Below are positions 7,590 to 16,273 of a DNA stretch of 38,528 nucleotides, in pieces. A program made the position numbers and the translations under genes. The DNA comes from Spirochaetia bacterium. GTDB taxonomy: Bacteria > Spirochaetota > Spirochaetia > B11-G9. Below the pieces are notes generated by a model, which saw only the letters and a list, made by a program, of their open reading frames with translations, was not told where the DNA came from and searched no databases. The stretch's first letter is position 1. Each line of letters opens with the position of its first letter. The DNA lies in the NCBI GenBank assembly GCA_027859095.1, contig JAQIBN010000244.1:1-38528 (forward strand), written 5' to 3'.

Positions 7590-10205
7590 CTAGTCTAAGC
7601 CAATAATTGATTTTATTTGCTTTATATCCAGATTTTCTCTTAAAATATCTGCCAGTTTATCCAGGTGGGTATCTATATTATAAATTAATGGTGGCTCTTT
7701 TGATGGAGGGAGTCCTTTTTCTTTTCTAAGAATATTTAGAAACCAACGTCGAAATTCATCTGCATCGAAAATACCATGAAGGTAAGTTCCCCATACTTTT
7801 CCATCTATGGAAGAGGCTCCAAGAAGTTCATTTTTGGAGCCTATAATTACTTTACCATTTTGTAGTTGTGATATTCCGTGATGTATCTCATAACCTTTAA
7901 TCCAGCTTCCCGAAGGTGTATGTCTAAGTTCTTTTTGTGTAAGTTGCTTTTCATGATAAAATACAGTCTTCATATCAATAAGACCCAGGCCTTTCTTGCT
8001 GTTTTTATTAGACTCAGAGGATAATTCCACATATCCAGGGTCAGATATTTTATTACCCAGCATCTGGAACCCCCCACAAATACCAACAATAGTTACACCT
8101 TTTTGTTTCATGTCATTAAGTTTACCGGGGAACCCTTTTTTTATAAGCCAGGAAAGATCACTAGCTGTGTTTTTACTTCCAGGAATTATAATACAGTCAA
8201 AATTTTCATCCATATCTTCACTGTTTTTAATAGGAATAATTCTAATATCTGGTTCCATCATAAGTGGATCCATGTCTGTAAAGTTAGAAATATAGGGAAG
8301 ATCTATCAATCCAATTTTTATCTCTTTGCTTTTATCTTTTTTTAATTTCATAGAAGAAAAGTAACTTCCCTCTTTGAATGTAACAGAATCCTCTTCCGGT
8401 AAACTAAGATCAGAAATGAAAGGAACAGTACCCAGTATTGGTTTCCCTGTGTATTCAAAAAGATAATCATGTGCTGTTTTAAGAAGAGTTTCATCTCCTC
8501 TAAATCTATTTACAATAAATCCTTTTACCAGATTTCTTTCCCATTCTTCAAATACAGCCATAGTCCCTATAAATGAAGCATATACCCCTCCACGATCTAT
8601 ATCTCCTGCAATTAGAACTGGAGCATTTGCATACCTTGCCATTCCCATGTTAACAATATCATTTTGTTTTAAGTTTACTTCACCAGGGCTTCCCGCTCCT
8701 TCAATTATTATTACATCATAACCTGAAGCCAGTTGATCATAGTTTTGTTCAACCACTGTTCTTGCTGTCTGCTTAAATTCTTTCCAGTTTTTAACTGACA
8801 TATTACCTGCAGGTAATCCATTTAATATAACCTGGGATCCTTTTTCCGAAGATGGTTTTAAAAGAACAGGGTTCATCCTTACATCAGAATTTATGTTACA
8901 TGCCTTTGCCTGAAGGGCTTGTGCCCTTCCAATTTCCTTTCCTTTCAGTGTGACCGCTGAATTATTTGACATATTCTGAGCTTTGAAAGGAGCAATAGAG
9001 TATCCATCCTGATAGAGCACTCTGCACAAACCTGCTGTTAAAATACTTTTCCCAGCATTTGATGCTGTTCCCTGTATCATAAGAGGAAGAGCCTTCTTCG
9101 TCTTAGTCCCCATATTCTGGTTGGTATTTATACTTATATTCAAGACTTCCCTAGAAAAAGCTTTGAGACTGGATAAAAGGATATTATTTTCCTGGGATGT
9201 GCGGACTGCAATGCGAAAGAAAGTATTCTCAAGTCCTAAAAAACTATTGCATTGTCTGATAATTATTCCATTTTTCATTAAATAATTGTAGAGTTTTTTT
9301 GTACTCATTCCCGGTGATAAAATCTTTATTAGAAGAAAGTTAGCTTCTCCAGGAAAAGGTTTAAGCCAGGGTATTTTATCTAGATTTTCAAAAAGTTTTT
9401 TTCGTAAATTAGTTATAGTATTCACTGAATCCGTAAAAAACTGCTGATCATTAAACAGTTTTTCTCCTATCTTCATGGCGAGAGTGTTTACCGACCAGGG
9501 AGTTTGAGCATCCCTTATTTTTTGGATGATACCTGGATCACTCATACATATACCCAGGCGCAATCCTGGTATTCCGTAGAACTTAGTTAATGATTTTACA
9601 ACTATAATATTCAAATTATCTGTCTTTGCAAGTGTCTTGTATTTTGGAATAAAATCTGCAAAAGATTCATCTATGCAAAAATATGTGTCCTTATGTTTCT
9701 TAGCCAGATCTATAATTTCTTTTGTTGGAATTGATTTTCCTGTGGGATTATTGGGCTGTCCTATAAACACCAGTTTCCGTTTTGTTGTAGAGTTAATCAG
9801 TTTACTAAGTTTATTTGGTTCAAGTGTAAATTCTGTTTCCTCTTTTAGTTTTAAATAAGAAACTTTTACTTTGCTGCTTTGTTTTTCATACTCGCTATAA
9901 GATGGAACAGGAATTAAAATATGGTCTATTTCGAGTATGTCCGGAAGGATCGAAATAAACTCACTGGCTCCATTCCCGAAGATAATATTCTCCCTACTAA
10001 TAGAAAAATGCTTTGCTGCTGATTCCCTTATTACCTTCTGTTCGGAATCAGGATAATAAATAAGATTTTCAATATTTCTGTTAATCTCTTTTCGCAGCCA
10101 GGGCGGGAATCCTAATGGGTTTATATTGGCGCTGAAATCTATAGGATCATTTCCCTCTTTACTCTCTTCCTTAAATTTCCTTATATTGCCACCGTGGAAT
10201 TTCAG
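7590..10205 (-). CDS. cobDQ: CobD-CobQ fusion: L-Thr-phosphate decarboxylase plus cobyric acid synthase
   Basis: The frame is open from 10223 down and encodes about 871 residues when started at CTG 10205-10203. Residues 4-8 give the HGGNI motif that opens this PLP family, then IDFSANINPLGFP, NPTG at about 153-156 and the PLP-lysine motif SLTKFYGIPGLRLG (Lys about 208). This domain makes aminopropanol phosphate from L-threonine phosphate. From about residue 372 follows CobQ: P-loop-like GTASNAGKS, KAQNMSNNS, and a C-terminal glutamine amidotransferase with GICGGFQMLG and YLHGIF. It would amidate adenosylcobyrinic acid a,c-diamide. The CTG overlaps the cobS stop as CTGA and has AGGGAG six bases upstream. 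The first in-frame GTG (9770) would delete 145 conserved residues. Fusion of the two enzymes is uncommon. Confidence 0.9.
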   Translation of the reverse strand: MKFHGGNIRKFKEESKEGNDPIDFSANINPLGFPPWLRKEINRNIENLIYYPDSEQKVIRESAAKHFSISRENIIFGNGASEFISILPDILEIDHILIPVPSYSEYEKQSSKVKVSYLKLKEETEFTLEPNKLSKLINSTTKRKLVFIGQPNNPTGKSIPTKEIIDLAKKHKDTYFCIDESFADFIPKYKTLAKTDNLNIIVVKSLTKFYGIPGLRLGICMSDPGIIQKIRDAQTPWSVNTLAMKIGEKLFNDQQFFTDSVNTITNLRKKLFENLDKIPWLKPFPGEANFLLIKILSPGMSTKKLYNYLMKNGIIIRQCNSFLGLENTFFRIAVRTSQENNILLSSLKAFSREVLNISINTNQNMGTKTKKALPLMIQGTASNAGKSILTAGLCRVLYQDGYSIAPFKAQNMSNNSAVTLKGKEIGRAQALQAKACNINSDVRMNPVLLKPSSEKGSQVILNGLPAGNMSVKNWKEFKQTARTVVEQNYDQLASGYDVIIIEGAGSPGEVNLKQNDIVNMGMARYANAPVLIAGDIDRGGVYASFIGTMAVFEEWERNLVKGFIVNRFRGDETLLKTAHDYLFEYTGKPILGTVPFISDLSLPEEDSVTFKEGSYFSSMKLKKDKSKEIKIGLIDLPYISNFTDMDPLMMEPDIRIIPIKNSEDMDENFDCIIIPGSKNTASDLSWLIKKGFPGKLNDMKQKGVTIVGICGGFQMLGNKISDPGYVELSSESNKNSKKGLGLIDMKTVFYHEKQLTQKELRHTPSGSWIKGYEIHHGISQLQNGKVIIGSKNELLGASSIDGKVWGTYLHGIFDADEFRRWFLNILRKEKGLPPSKEPPLIYNIDTHLDKLADILRENLDIKQIKSIIGLD

Positions 10206-11002
10206 AATAATCTCCCTAAAATTTCAGTTAGTATTACAAGATGGATTATTTCTCCTGTTTCAATTGTTAGTCCTATGGAATCTCCTGTGTATCCTCCAAG
10301 CATTTGTTTAGAAAGTATGGATACGACTACTCCTGCAATAATTGATCCTGAGAAAGGCATAAAATATATAATTGTTTTAACTGACATTGGGGCTGAAAAT
10401 AAGATTATAATAACAGGTACTGAAAGAGAGAGTAGTATTCCTGTAATAACAGGTAGTGGTGAATACTCTTTTAGCAGTTCTGCCAGACCAGGATCTTCTG
10501 CAGGAGTTATGATTGCAGGCATAATGGCTCCTGCTATTCTCCCTGTTAGTGGGTATGAAAATAAAATCAGAATCCATATCCAGTTTGATCCGTGTAAGCT
10601 TAATATAGATATGGATGTGAATAATAGATAGATTTTAAAAAGGAGATATACAACCCCTGCAAATATTGCAAAAGCACCTGTTCTTTTATCTGTAAGAATG
10701 GAAAGGCGTCTTTCCTTTGATGTGTTATATAAAAAAGCATCTGCACAATCCAGTAGCCCGTCAAAATGAAATAGATTAAATGCCCCGTATTGTATAATGA
10801 GTACTAGAAATATAGTAATTCCTAATTGAGTAAAGATGGGATTAAATAATAAAAACACCCCTAAAACAAGTGCAGATACTATTAAACCAATAATAGGGAA
10901 AAAGAATCCAAACATAGTAAAGTCCATGTTATATTTAAACTTTACTGGTATTCTACAAATTAGACCAAAGGTTGTTAGAAAAGAATTGTGGAGTTTATTC
11001 AT
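10202..11002 (-). CDS. cobS: Adenosylcobinamide-GDP ribazoletransferase CobS
   Basis: A 266-residue membrane protein that joins alpha-ribazole (or its phosphate) to adenosylcobinamide-GDP, closing the nucleotide loop. The family's aspartate-rich metal site appears as HFDGLLDCADAFL at about 78-90, followed by DKRTGAFAI. There are six or so hydrophobic helices. It overlaps cobU by 8 nt, and its TGA overlaps the proposed CTG start of cobD-cobQ, indicating translational coupling. Confidence 0.92.
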   Translation of the reverse strand: MNKLHNSFLTTFGLICRIPVKFKYNMDFTMFGFFFPIIGLIVSALVLGVFLLFNPIFTQLGITIFLVLIIQYGAFNLFHFDGLLDCADAFLYNTSKERRLSILTDKRTGAFAIFAGVVYLLFKIYLLFTSISILSLHGSNWIWILILFSYPLTGRIAGAIMPAIITPAEDPGLAELLKEYSPLPVITGILLSLSVPVIIILFSAPMSVKTIIYFMPFSGSIIAGVVVSILSKQMLGGYTGDSIGLTIETGEIIHLVILTEILGRLF

Positions 11003-11495
11003 TTTGATTACCTTTTACCCACAAAGGCAAACCAGAGACCATAAATACAACTTCATTCATAGATTTTGCAATCATTTTATTAGCTGCTGCAAGATATTCA
11101 TTGTATTTACGGGAAACCGGATCCATAGGAATATTTCCCAATCCTACTTCGTTGGTCACAATTATAATATTACCAGTATTCTTTAATAAAAAAGATTCCA
11201 GGATTTTTCGCCATTCTTCTTCTTTTTCTTTATAAAACAGATTATTCATCCATACAGTCAGACAGTCCAGAATTAAATTATCTTTACTATGAAGATGAAT
11301 ATCCATAGGTTCTTCAATAGTGAAATAGTCAGACCCTCGTTCTTCTTTATGACGAATAATTCTGTCTTCCATCTCTTTATCAAATGGGATTGCAGTTGCA
11401 AGGAAGTTCTTTTTACCCGGTAGCTTATTAGCTCTTTCCAGAGCATATGAACTTTTACCTGACTTTATACCGCCTGAAATAAGCATTCTTGTCAT
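10995..11495 (-). CDS. cobU: Adenosylcobinamide kinase / guanylyltransferase CobU
   Basis: A 166-residue cytoplasmic enzyme that phosphorylates adenosylcobinamide and transfers GMP from GTP. The P-loop is GGIKSGKS at 8-15; the usual third position is alanine. The histidine that carries GMP in this family lies in RIIRHKEERG (about 46-55), and LDCLTVWMNNLF and TNEVGLGNIPMDP follow. AAGGAAA precedes the ATG. It overlaps cobS by 8 nt. Confidence 0.92.
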   Translation of the reverse strand: MTRMLISGGIKSGKSSYALERANKLPGKKNFLATAIPFDKEMEDRIIRHKEERGSDYFTIEEPMDIHLHSKDNLILDCLTVWMNNLFYKEKEEEWRKILESFLLKNTGNIIIVTNEVGLGNIPMDPVSRKYNEYLAAANKMIAKSMNEVVFMVSGLPLWVKGNQNE

Positions 11496-11515
11496 TTTAT
11501 ATTTCCTTATTGAAT

Positions 11516-12304
11516 TTAAATGTAGTCGTGAACCATATAAGGGTTCCCTGTAAATGGGTTTTTTGAAATATTAACATCCAGATTATAAACCTCTTTCATA
11601 ACCTTAGGGGTTATTACATTTTCTGGCGATCCCGAATTAACAATTTTCCCTTTATCCAGAAGGAAAATATTATCGCAATATTCAAGAGCATGGTTAACAT
11701 CATGTAGTACAGCAACTATTGTAAGACCTTCTCTTTTTGCCAGTGTACGTAGAATTGATAGAATATTTATTTGGTGATGAATATCCAGATGGCTTGTAGG
11801 CTCATCCAGGGCCAGTATTATGGGTTCCTGGGTTAGAGCTCTTGCAATAACAACTCTCTGCAGCTCTCCGCCGCTAAGATGAGTTATAAGTTTATTTTTT
11901 AGTTCCAGTATCCCTGTTTCCTTCATTGACCAATCTGCTATTCTAATATCTTCACTGGATTCTCTATCAAATCTTCCAAGAAAAGGAGTTCGTCCCATCA
12001 TTACAACCTGTTCTACAGTAAAATTAAAATCAATTTTTACACTTTGAGGAACATAGGCTTCTATTTGGGCTAGCTCCTTTCGGGAGTAGGTTTTTATATC
12101 TATACCCCTAATTAGAATTGAATTTTTTTCTACCTGAAGAAGATTAAGAATCAGTTTTAAAAGAGTTGTTTTCCCTGCACCATTGGGGCCTAGAATCCCA
12201 GTAAAAGTTCCAAATCTAATATCGATGGAGACATTATCGAGTACTTTAGTCCCATTATAGGACCAGTTAAGATTTTTTGTTTCAATTACAACTTCATCTA
12301 TCAT
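11516..12304 (-). CDS. btuD: Corrinoid/iron-complex ABC transporter ATP-binding protein (BtuD/FecE type)
   Basis: A 262-residue ATPase of the FecCD-type importer class. Walker A is GPNGAGKTT at 39-47, the Q-loop is at YVPQS, the signature is LSGGELQR, Walker B is ILALDEPTSHLD, and the switch His is in VLHDVNHAL. It overlaps btuC by four bases (ATGA). The riboswitch and cobalamin genes make corrinoids the likely substrate. From sequence alone, iron-siderophore import would look the same. Confidence 0.9.
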   Translation of the reverse strand: MIDEVVIETKNLNWSYNGTKVLDNVSIDIRFGTFTGILGPNGAGKTTLLKLILNLLQVEKNSILIRGIDIKTYSRKELAQIEAYVPQSVKIDFNFTVEQVVMMGRTPFLGRFDRESSEDIRIADWSMKETGILELKNKLITHLSGGELQRVVIARALTQEPIILALDEPTSHLDIHHQINILSILRTLAKREGLTIVAVLHDVNHALEYCDNIFLLDKGKIVNSGSPENVITPKVMKEVYNLDVNISKNPFTGNPYMVHDYI

Positions 12305-13344
12305 TTAGGATTCCTCATTCTGTTTAACAGGAACAGAAAGAATGGAGCACCTAATAAAGATGTTACTATGCCGACAGGAATCTCGGTAGGTGCCATGATC
12401 GTCCTGGCAATAGTATCAGAGATTAAGAGAAGAATTGCTCCCCCCAACATGCTGTATGGTATTAATGTCCTGTGATCCGGACCAGTTATTATTCTCATTG
12501 CATGAGGAACAATCAGTCCTACAAATCCTATTACTCCACTGACTGCAACTGCACTGGCTGTTATGATTGTAGAGATTAACAGGAATGTAAGTCTGGATTT
12601 TTTTACAGAAATACCAAGACTACTAGCTGAATCCTCACCCAGTACTATTAAATTTAAATCCCTTGAAAATAAAATAATAAAAATACTTCCAGGAAGGATT
12701 ACCGGCGCAGTTATACCTACTTTTTGCCAGTTAGCAGCATTAAAACTTCCCATTGTCCAGTAGATAATATTTTCCAGCTGTGATCTGTTAAAATACATAA
12801 GTAAGGACATCATAGCAGATAATAAAAAGCCCATTGCGATACCTGATAACAGTAGTGGCAGTATATCCCTGCCTCCACCCGAAATAAGATATACAACTAC
12901 AGATGCACTAATGGCACCAATAAATGCCGATATTGGAATTGCACCAATTCCCAGGAAAGTTATTTGAAGTCCCATTGTCATACCCAGAGTTACACCAAAT
13001 GCAGCCCCTGAAGAAATCCCCAGAATATATGGGTTTGCCATGGGATTACGAAATATTCCCTGAAAAACTGCACCACTGACTCCAAGACCCATACCTGCAA
13101 TTACTGTCAGGATAATTCTGGGAAGACGTATTTTCCAGATTATTATCCTGGATGTTTCTTTTAACCTTTCGTTTTGGATACCAGCAGGAGTAATTGGAGC
13201 GAATATAATTTTAATAATATTAGAGAAGGATATTTTGGCACTACCAAGTGATCCTGCAATTATGATTGTTCCTAATAGAATTATAATAAGTAGTAAAACA
13301 ATTGATTTTTTGTACTTCCCTAATATCATTTCTCTAAAACGCAT
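12301..13344 (-). CDS. btuC: Corrinoid ABC transporter permease (BtuC/FecCD family)
   Basis: A 347-residue inner-membrane permease of the FecCD family, with about ten hydrophobic helices. The family signatures GAVFQGIFRNPMANPYILGI (about 86-105) and GVIGFVGLIVPHAMR are clear. It acts with the neighbouring ATPase and binding protein. It overlaps btuF by 11 nt and btuD by 4 nt. Confidence 0.92.
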   Translation of the reverse strand: MRFREMILGKYKKSIVLLLIIILLGTIIIAGSLGSAKISFSNIIKIIFAPITPAGIQNERLKETSRIIIWKIRLPRIILTVIAGMGLGVSGAVFQGIFRNPMANPYILGISSGAAFGVTLGMTMGLQITFLGIGAIPISAFIGAISASVVVYLISGGGRDILPLLLSGIAMGFLLSAMMSLLMYFNRSQLENIIYWTMGSFNAANWQKVGITAPVILPGSIFIILFSRDLNLIVLGEDSASSLGISVKKSRLTFLLISTIITASAVAVSGVIGFVGLIVPHAMRIITGPDHRTLIPYSMLGGAILLLISDTIARTIMAPTEIPVGIVTSLLGAPFFLFLLNRMRNPK

Positions 13345-14239
13345 TCGGATGGATAATTTCAGCTAGAGCTTTTAGCCCTTCTGCCAGCCTTGGACCTTGT
13401 CTGTCCAGCATATTATTATCAATTTCAAAAAGATCTCCATTCCTGACAGCTTTTAGATCATTGTATCCGTTTGTGCTTTTTATTGAACTTTTTACACCCC
13501 AAAATTTAGAGCATACAAGAATATCAGGATCTGAATCAACTATTTGCTCCAGGCTAAAAGACCAGCCTTTAATACCGGATGCAATATTATTTCCACCTGC
13601 CATTTCAATAATTTGATTTATAAAAGTGTCACCACCGGCAGTAAAATCTCCATATTCACCAAATCCTATTACATAATACACAGAAGGTTTTTCTTTTCCA
13701 CTGACTGCTTTCTTAACTTTATTAACAGTATTTTTCATGTCTGTAGTTAATTTATTTCCTTCTATTTCAGCACCGATTATCCTGGAAATATCCTCGATTG
13801 TTTTGTATGCACCCTCGAAACTATCCTGATCTGCCAATATCACCACAGGTATAGATAGGGCTGTTAATTTATTTAGGGACTCTTTGGTAAAGTGTGTTGA
13901 TGCTATAACAACATCCGGTGAAAGCTCTGCAATTGCTTCAATATCAGGTTCCATTAGACTTCCAATACTTGCTATGCTCAGGGCCTCTTCAGGGTAATCG
14001 CAATAATCTGTTCTCCCTACCAGGAGGTTCCCCATCCCAAGGGCAAATATTGTTTCGGTAACACTCGGAGCAGTAGAAACCACCCGCATAGCCGGTTGTT
14101 CTATAGTAACAGATCTCTCAAAGGAATCAACAATTGTAATTCCCCGAACTATACTGGGAGATTGAATTTCACTTTGTCCTGCTGCGAAAAGAAGGGTAGT
14201 TGTAAATAATAAGATAGTAATACTGAATAATTTTTTCAT
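13334..14239 (-). CDS. btuF: Corrinoid-binding periplasmic protein (BtuF type)
   Basis: A 301-residue substrate-binding protein of the cluster that binds vitamin B12, haem and siderophores. The signal peptide ends in LLFAAGQSE, a pattern common in spirochaete binding proteins. No lipobox Cys is present, so a soluble periplasmic protein is likely. Family motifs include RVVSTAPSVTETIFALGMG (about 53-71) and LSPDVVIAS. GGTGAGG precedes the ATG. It is the first gene behind the cobalamin riboswitch, which supports a corrinoid ligand. Confidence 0.9.
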   Translation of the reverse strand: MKKLFSITILLFTTTLLFAAGQSEIQSPSIVRGITIVDSFERSVTIEQPAMRVVSTAPSVTETIFALGMGNLLVGRTDYCDYPEEALSIASIGSLMEPDIEAIAELSPDVVIASTHFTKESLNKLTALSIPVVILADQDSFEGAYKTIEDISRIIGAEIEGNKLTTDMKNTVNKVKKAVSGKEKPSVYYVIGFGEYGDFTAGGDTFINQIIEMAGGNNIASGIKGWSFSLEQIVDSDPDILVCSKFWGVKSSIKSTNGYNDLKAVRNGDLFEIDNNMLDRQGPRLAEGLKALAEIIHPNAF

Positions 14240-14340
14240 ATCCTCACCTTTAAAATAAGTATTTTTGGATATGGGTCATCTATATGGAAGAAGGAATCCA
14301 TACCCTGATCTGTTCCACGCAGACCAATGAACGGGTAATT

Positions 14341-14511
14341 CCAACAGGCAGGTCTCCTGGCTCTGGGGACTATTTGCTGCTACCTTCCCGCCCTATCACA
14401 TAATTCAAGTGAATCGACAGTGGTATCTTAGAAGCAAAACCCCATTACAGTGGCGGAACCGCGCAGGTATTTAACCTGCTTCCCTATTATCCGATAAACG
14501 GAACCTGTATG
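14341..14511 (-). promoter_or_regulatory. Cobalamin riboswitch
   Basis: Read on the minus strand, the conserved blocks occur in order: AATAGGGAA with an AGCAGG hairpin, GCGGTTCCGCCACTGTAAT (containing the GCCACTG B12 box), GGGCGGGAAGG, and AGCCAGGAGACCTGCC near the 3' end (14347-14363). This is the Rfam cobalamin aptamer. The downstream segment (GGAATTACCC pairing with GGGTATGGATTCC) has no U-run, so control of btuF translation is more likely than termination. It lies about 100 nt upstream of btuF and should lower expression of the whole operon when adenosylcobalamin is abundant. Confidence 0.95.
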
Positions 14512-14520
14512 AATGCTTAT

Positions 14521-14549
14521 ATCCTATAATGAACGTATGCTGCCGTCAA
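14521..14549 (-). promoter_or_regulatory. Promoter of the cobalamin operon
   Basis: On the minus strand TTGACG (14549-14544), a 17-nt spacer and TAGGAT (14526-14521) place transcription start near 14514, just before the 5' end of the riboswitch aptamer. Confidence 0.6.
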
Positions 14550-14559
14550 GTAGTGGTCA

Positions 14560-14660
14560 ATTATAAAACTATAATTATTATTAGATTGTTTGGGGCAGGT
14601 TTTCCACTACCCCCTCCGGGAATTTCCATTAGGGACGGTTTTATTTTTGTCTGGTAAATT
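14560..14660. repeat. REP-like fragment containing GGGACGG
   Basis: The noncoding region between riboswitch promoter and the DUF4160 operon contains GGGGCAGG..CCACTACCCC and, at 14633-14651, AGGGACGGTTTTATTTTTG. Short GGGACGG-T-rich boxes are familiar from genomes carrying REP-associated transposases, and a remnant of such a transposase lies at 6397. A full REP palindrome cannot be demonstrated. Confidence 0.3.
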
Positions 14661-14713
14661 ACACATTAAACTGGAAAGTTTGCTAGCAGTTTCTGTATCA
14701 CTTACTATTTTGC

Positions 14714-14742
14714 TTGACAACCGTTACCTTTGGCGGTAATTT
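14714..14742 (+). promoter_or_regulatory. Promoter-operator of the DUF4160 operon
   Basis: TTGACA (14714-14719) and TAATTT (14737-14742) are 17 nt apart. The spacer holds an inverted repeat, TTACC (14725-14729) and GGTAA (14735-14739), separated by 5 nt. The ATG of the first gene begins at 14748, so the predicted transcript is leaderless. The palindrome is suitably placed for autorepression by the HTH protein encoded next. Confidence 0.6.
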
Positions 14743-14747
14743 CAACT

Positions 14748-14942
14748 ATGGGAAAGGTGAAGAGAGGTGGTTATGTTTTTCTCTCATGGATTGGAGACCA
14801 TACTCCAAAGCATGTGCATGTATATAAGAATGGTAAATTGATTGTGAAATGGGATCTTGAAAATAACATGGCAATGAAGGGAGCTGAAACACGGGATATC
14901 TTAAAATATATAGAGGCTTTAGTTCAGGAGGGAAAGCTATGA
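14748..14942 (+). CDS. DUF4160 protein (possible toxin-like partner)
   Basis: A 64-residue protein. The hallmark of DUF4160 is seen in F-L-S-W-I-G-D-H-T-P-K-H-V-H-V (about 11-25), a short beta-hairpin with a His-rich motif. From family knowledge, DUF4160 genes are usually followed by a DUF2442 gene and are suspected, not proven, to be toxin-antitoxin-like. The ATG at 14748 is preferred over an in-frame TTG at 14730, because the promoter's -10 box covers 14737-14742. It overlaps the next gene by four bases (ATGA). Confidence 0.7.
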   Translation: MGKVKRGGYVFLSWIGDHTPKHVHVYKNGKLIVKWDLENNMAMKGAETRDILKYIEALVQEGKL

Positions 14943-15433
14943 TAATTGCAAATATTGAACGTAACAACCGAAAGAAAACATTCTCTGTTACAAGTTCTAA
15001 ATCTACTTTTATTTATCCTTTTGCAAAATTAGATCCACTTCCTACAATAGACAATCCAGTGGATATGATTTGGATTGATGATGATTTCGGGGGAGAGGCC
15101 TTCTCTTACAAACTAAGAGACGGCAAATCCGGAACTGTTCATATTGATCACATACTTGAATACAACCGGGAACCTAACTATATGACAGAACTTCTACTTT
15201 ATAAATTAACCATAGAAGCGAAAAAATATGTAGAGATATCACCTCTTAGCAAAAGAGAGATTATTCGTAACCTGGGGACTTCTCCGTCTCAGTATTATCG
15301 CCTTTTAGACCAGACTAATGTCACTAAATCAATTAATAAAATGCTGAACCTGCTTCAGGTTTTAGGCTGTGAAATGGACATAATATTTAGGGATAGCGAT
15401 ACAAAACAGGAAAGTACTCTTATATCAGTATGA
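14939..15433 (+). CDS. DUF2442-like / helix-turn-helix protein (possible antitoxin or regulator)
   Basis: A 164-residue protein. The middle (about 55-85, FSYKLRDGKSGTVHIDHILEY) resembles the DUF2442 pattern of a short acidic strand followed by DG and VD. The second half (about 100-155) reads as an XRE-like helix-turn-helix: L-S-K-R-E-I-I-R-N-L-G-T-S-P-S-Q-Y-Y-R-L-L, ending in LLQVLGCEMDIIF. It is coupled by ATGA overlaps to both neighbours. A role as antitoxin and as repressor of the upstream palindromic operator is inferred. Confidence 0.6.
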   Translation: MIIANIERNNRKKTFSVTSSKSTFIYPFAKLDPLPTIDNPVDMIWIDDDFGGEAFSYKLRDGKSGTVHIDHILEYNREPNYMTELLLYKLTIEAKKYVEISPLSKREIIRNLGTSPSQYYRLLDQTNVTKSINKMLNLLQVLGCEMDIIFRDSDTKQESTLISV

Positions 15434-16257
15434 AATACAATCTGATCCCTTCTGGAAACACTAGTAAAAAAGACTCAATTTTTATCTATATCCTTCCTTC
15501 TGGTTTTGAGAAATCCTCTTATCTAATAGCTTATCCTGATTTCGCTCCCGAAGATATTCTTGCAGGTCGAATTAGCATTAGAACATTTGAGGGCTGTTCT
15601 ACCGAGGCTTTTGAAGAGATTAAAGTTGAGCTGAAGGGAAGACTCAGGAAAAAATATGAAAAGTATTTAGAGAACATCAATACCTTGTTTACCCTAGGGT
15701 TAGGGTTTTTTATTTTGGGAATTATTGACTGGGTTATCCCCGATCCTGTGCTATTTATTGATGAGCTTGTTTTGATGATATTTGGAGGTTTTACAGCCTG
15801 GAAATCCTGGAGAGGTAAAAAAGAAAAACTTCCCATGCTAAAGAATAAGATTGATCATTACAATTATAATAGTATGTATCCGAAAATTGGGACAGATACT
15901 ATTCTTACATCAATATTCAAGGCTATAAGATGCAAGATTGATCCTATAGGCGCTGTTGAAATTGTTGATGGGATGGATGAAATTGAAATTGAATCTTTGT
16001 GGATGACCAGATATTTGAATATACAGGATCTGTCTGCTGCTGCTGATATTTCTGGAATTAAAGAGCTTCTAAGGGTTATTAAGAAGGTTTTTCCATTAAG
16101 AAGATTGCTCAAACTGGAAGGAAAAAAGCAGAATAAGTGGATAAGGAGTCAATTTCTAAATCTGGAACAGCAAACTGAAAGTAACACAGGGATTCTTCCC
16201 GAAGTTCTGGCTGTTTATCTTGAGTTTTATAAGCTTAGTCTTACATATCATTTATAA
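15430..16257 (+). CDS. Two-TM membrane protein of unknown function
   Basis: A 275-residue protein with soluble N-terminal region, a lysine-rich stretch (about 68-80), then two hydrophobic segments (TLFTLGLGFFILGIIDWVI at about 85-103 and VLFIDELVLMIFGGFTAW at about 107-124) and a soluble C-terminal half. It starts inside the previous gene's stop (ATGA). I do not recognise the family. The strict coupling to a toxin-antitoxin-like pair suggests that the three proteins act together, possibly with this one as a membrane effector. Confidence 0.55.
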   Translation: MKYNLIPSGNTSKKDSIFIYILPSGFEKSSYLIAYPDFAPEDILAGRISIRTFEGCSTEAFEEIKVELKGRLRKKYEKYLENINTLFTLGLGFFILGIIDWVIPDPVLFIDELVLMIFGGFTAWKSWRGKKEKLPMLKNKIDHYNYNSMYPKIGTDTILTSIFKAIRCKIDPIGAVEIVDGMDEIEIESLWMTRYLNIQDLSAAADISGIKELLRVIKKVFPLRRLLKLEGKKQNKWIRSQFLNLEQQTESNTGILPEVLAVYLEFYKLSLTYHL

Positions 16258-16273
16258 AATAAATCAAAATAAC

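Noticed and set aside
7590-9770. Starting cobQ-region gene at GTG 9770
   Set aside because: It would begin in the middle of the PLP domain just before NPTG. The conserved HGGN start lies upstream in the same open frame.
15693-15706. CCCTAGGGTTAGGGTT, telomere-like repeat
   Set aside because: Only about two units, and it lies inside a coding TM segment (LFTLGLGFF); coincidence.
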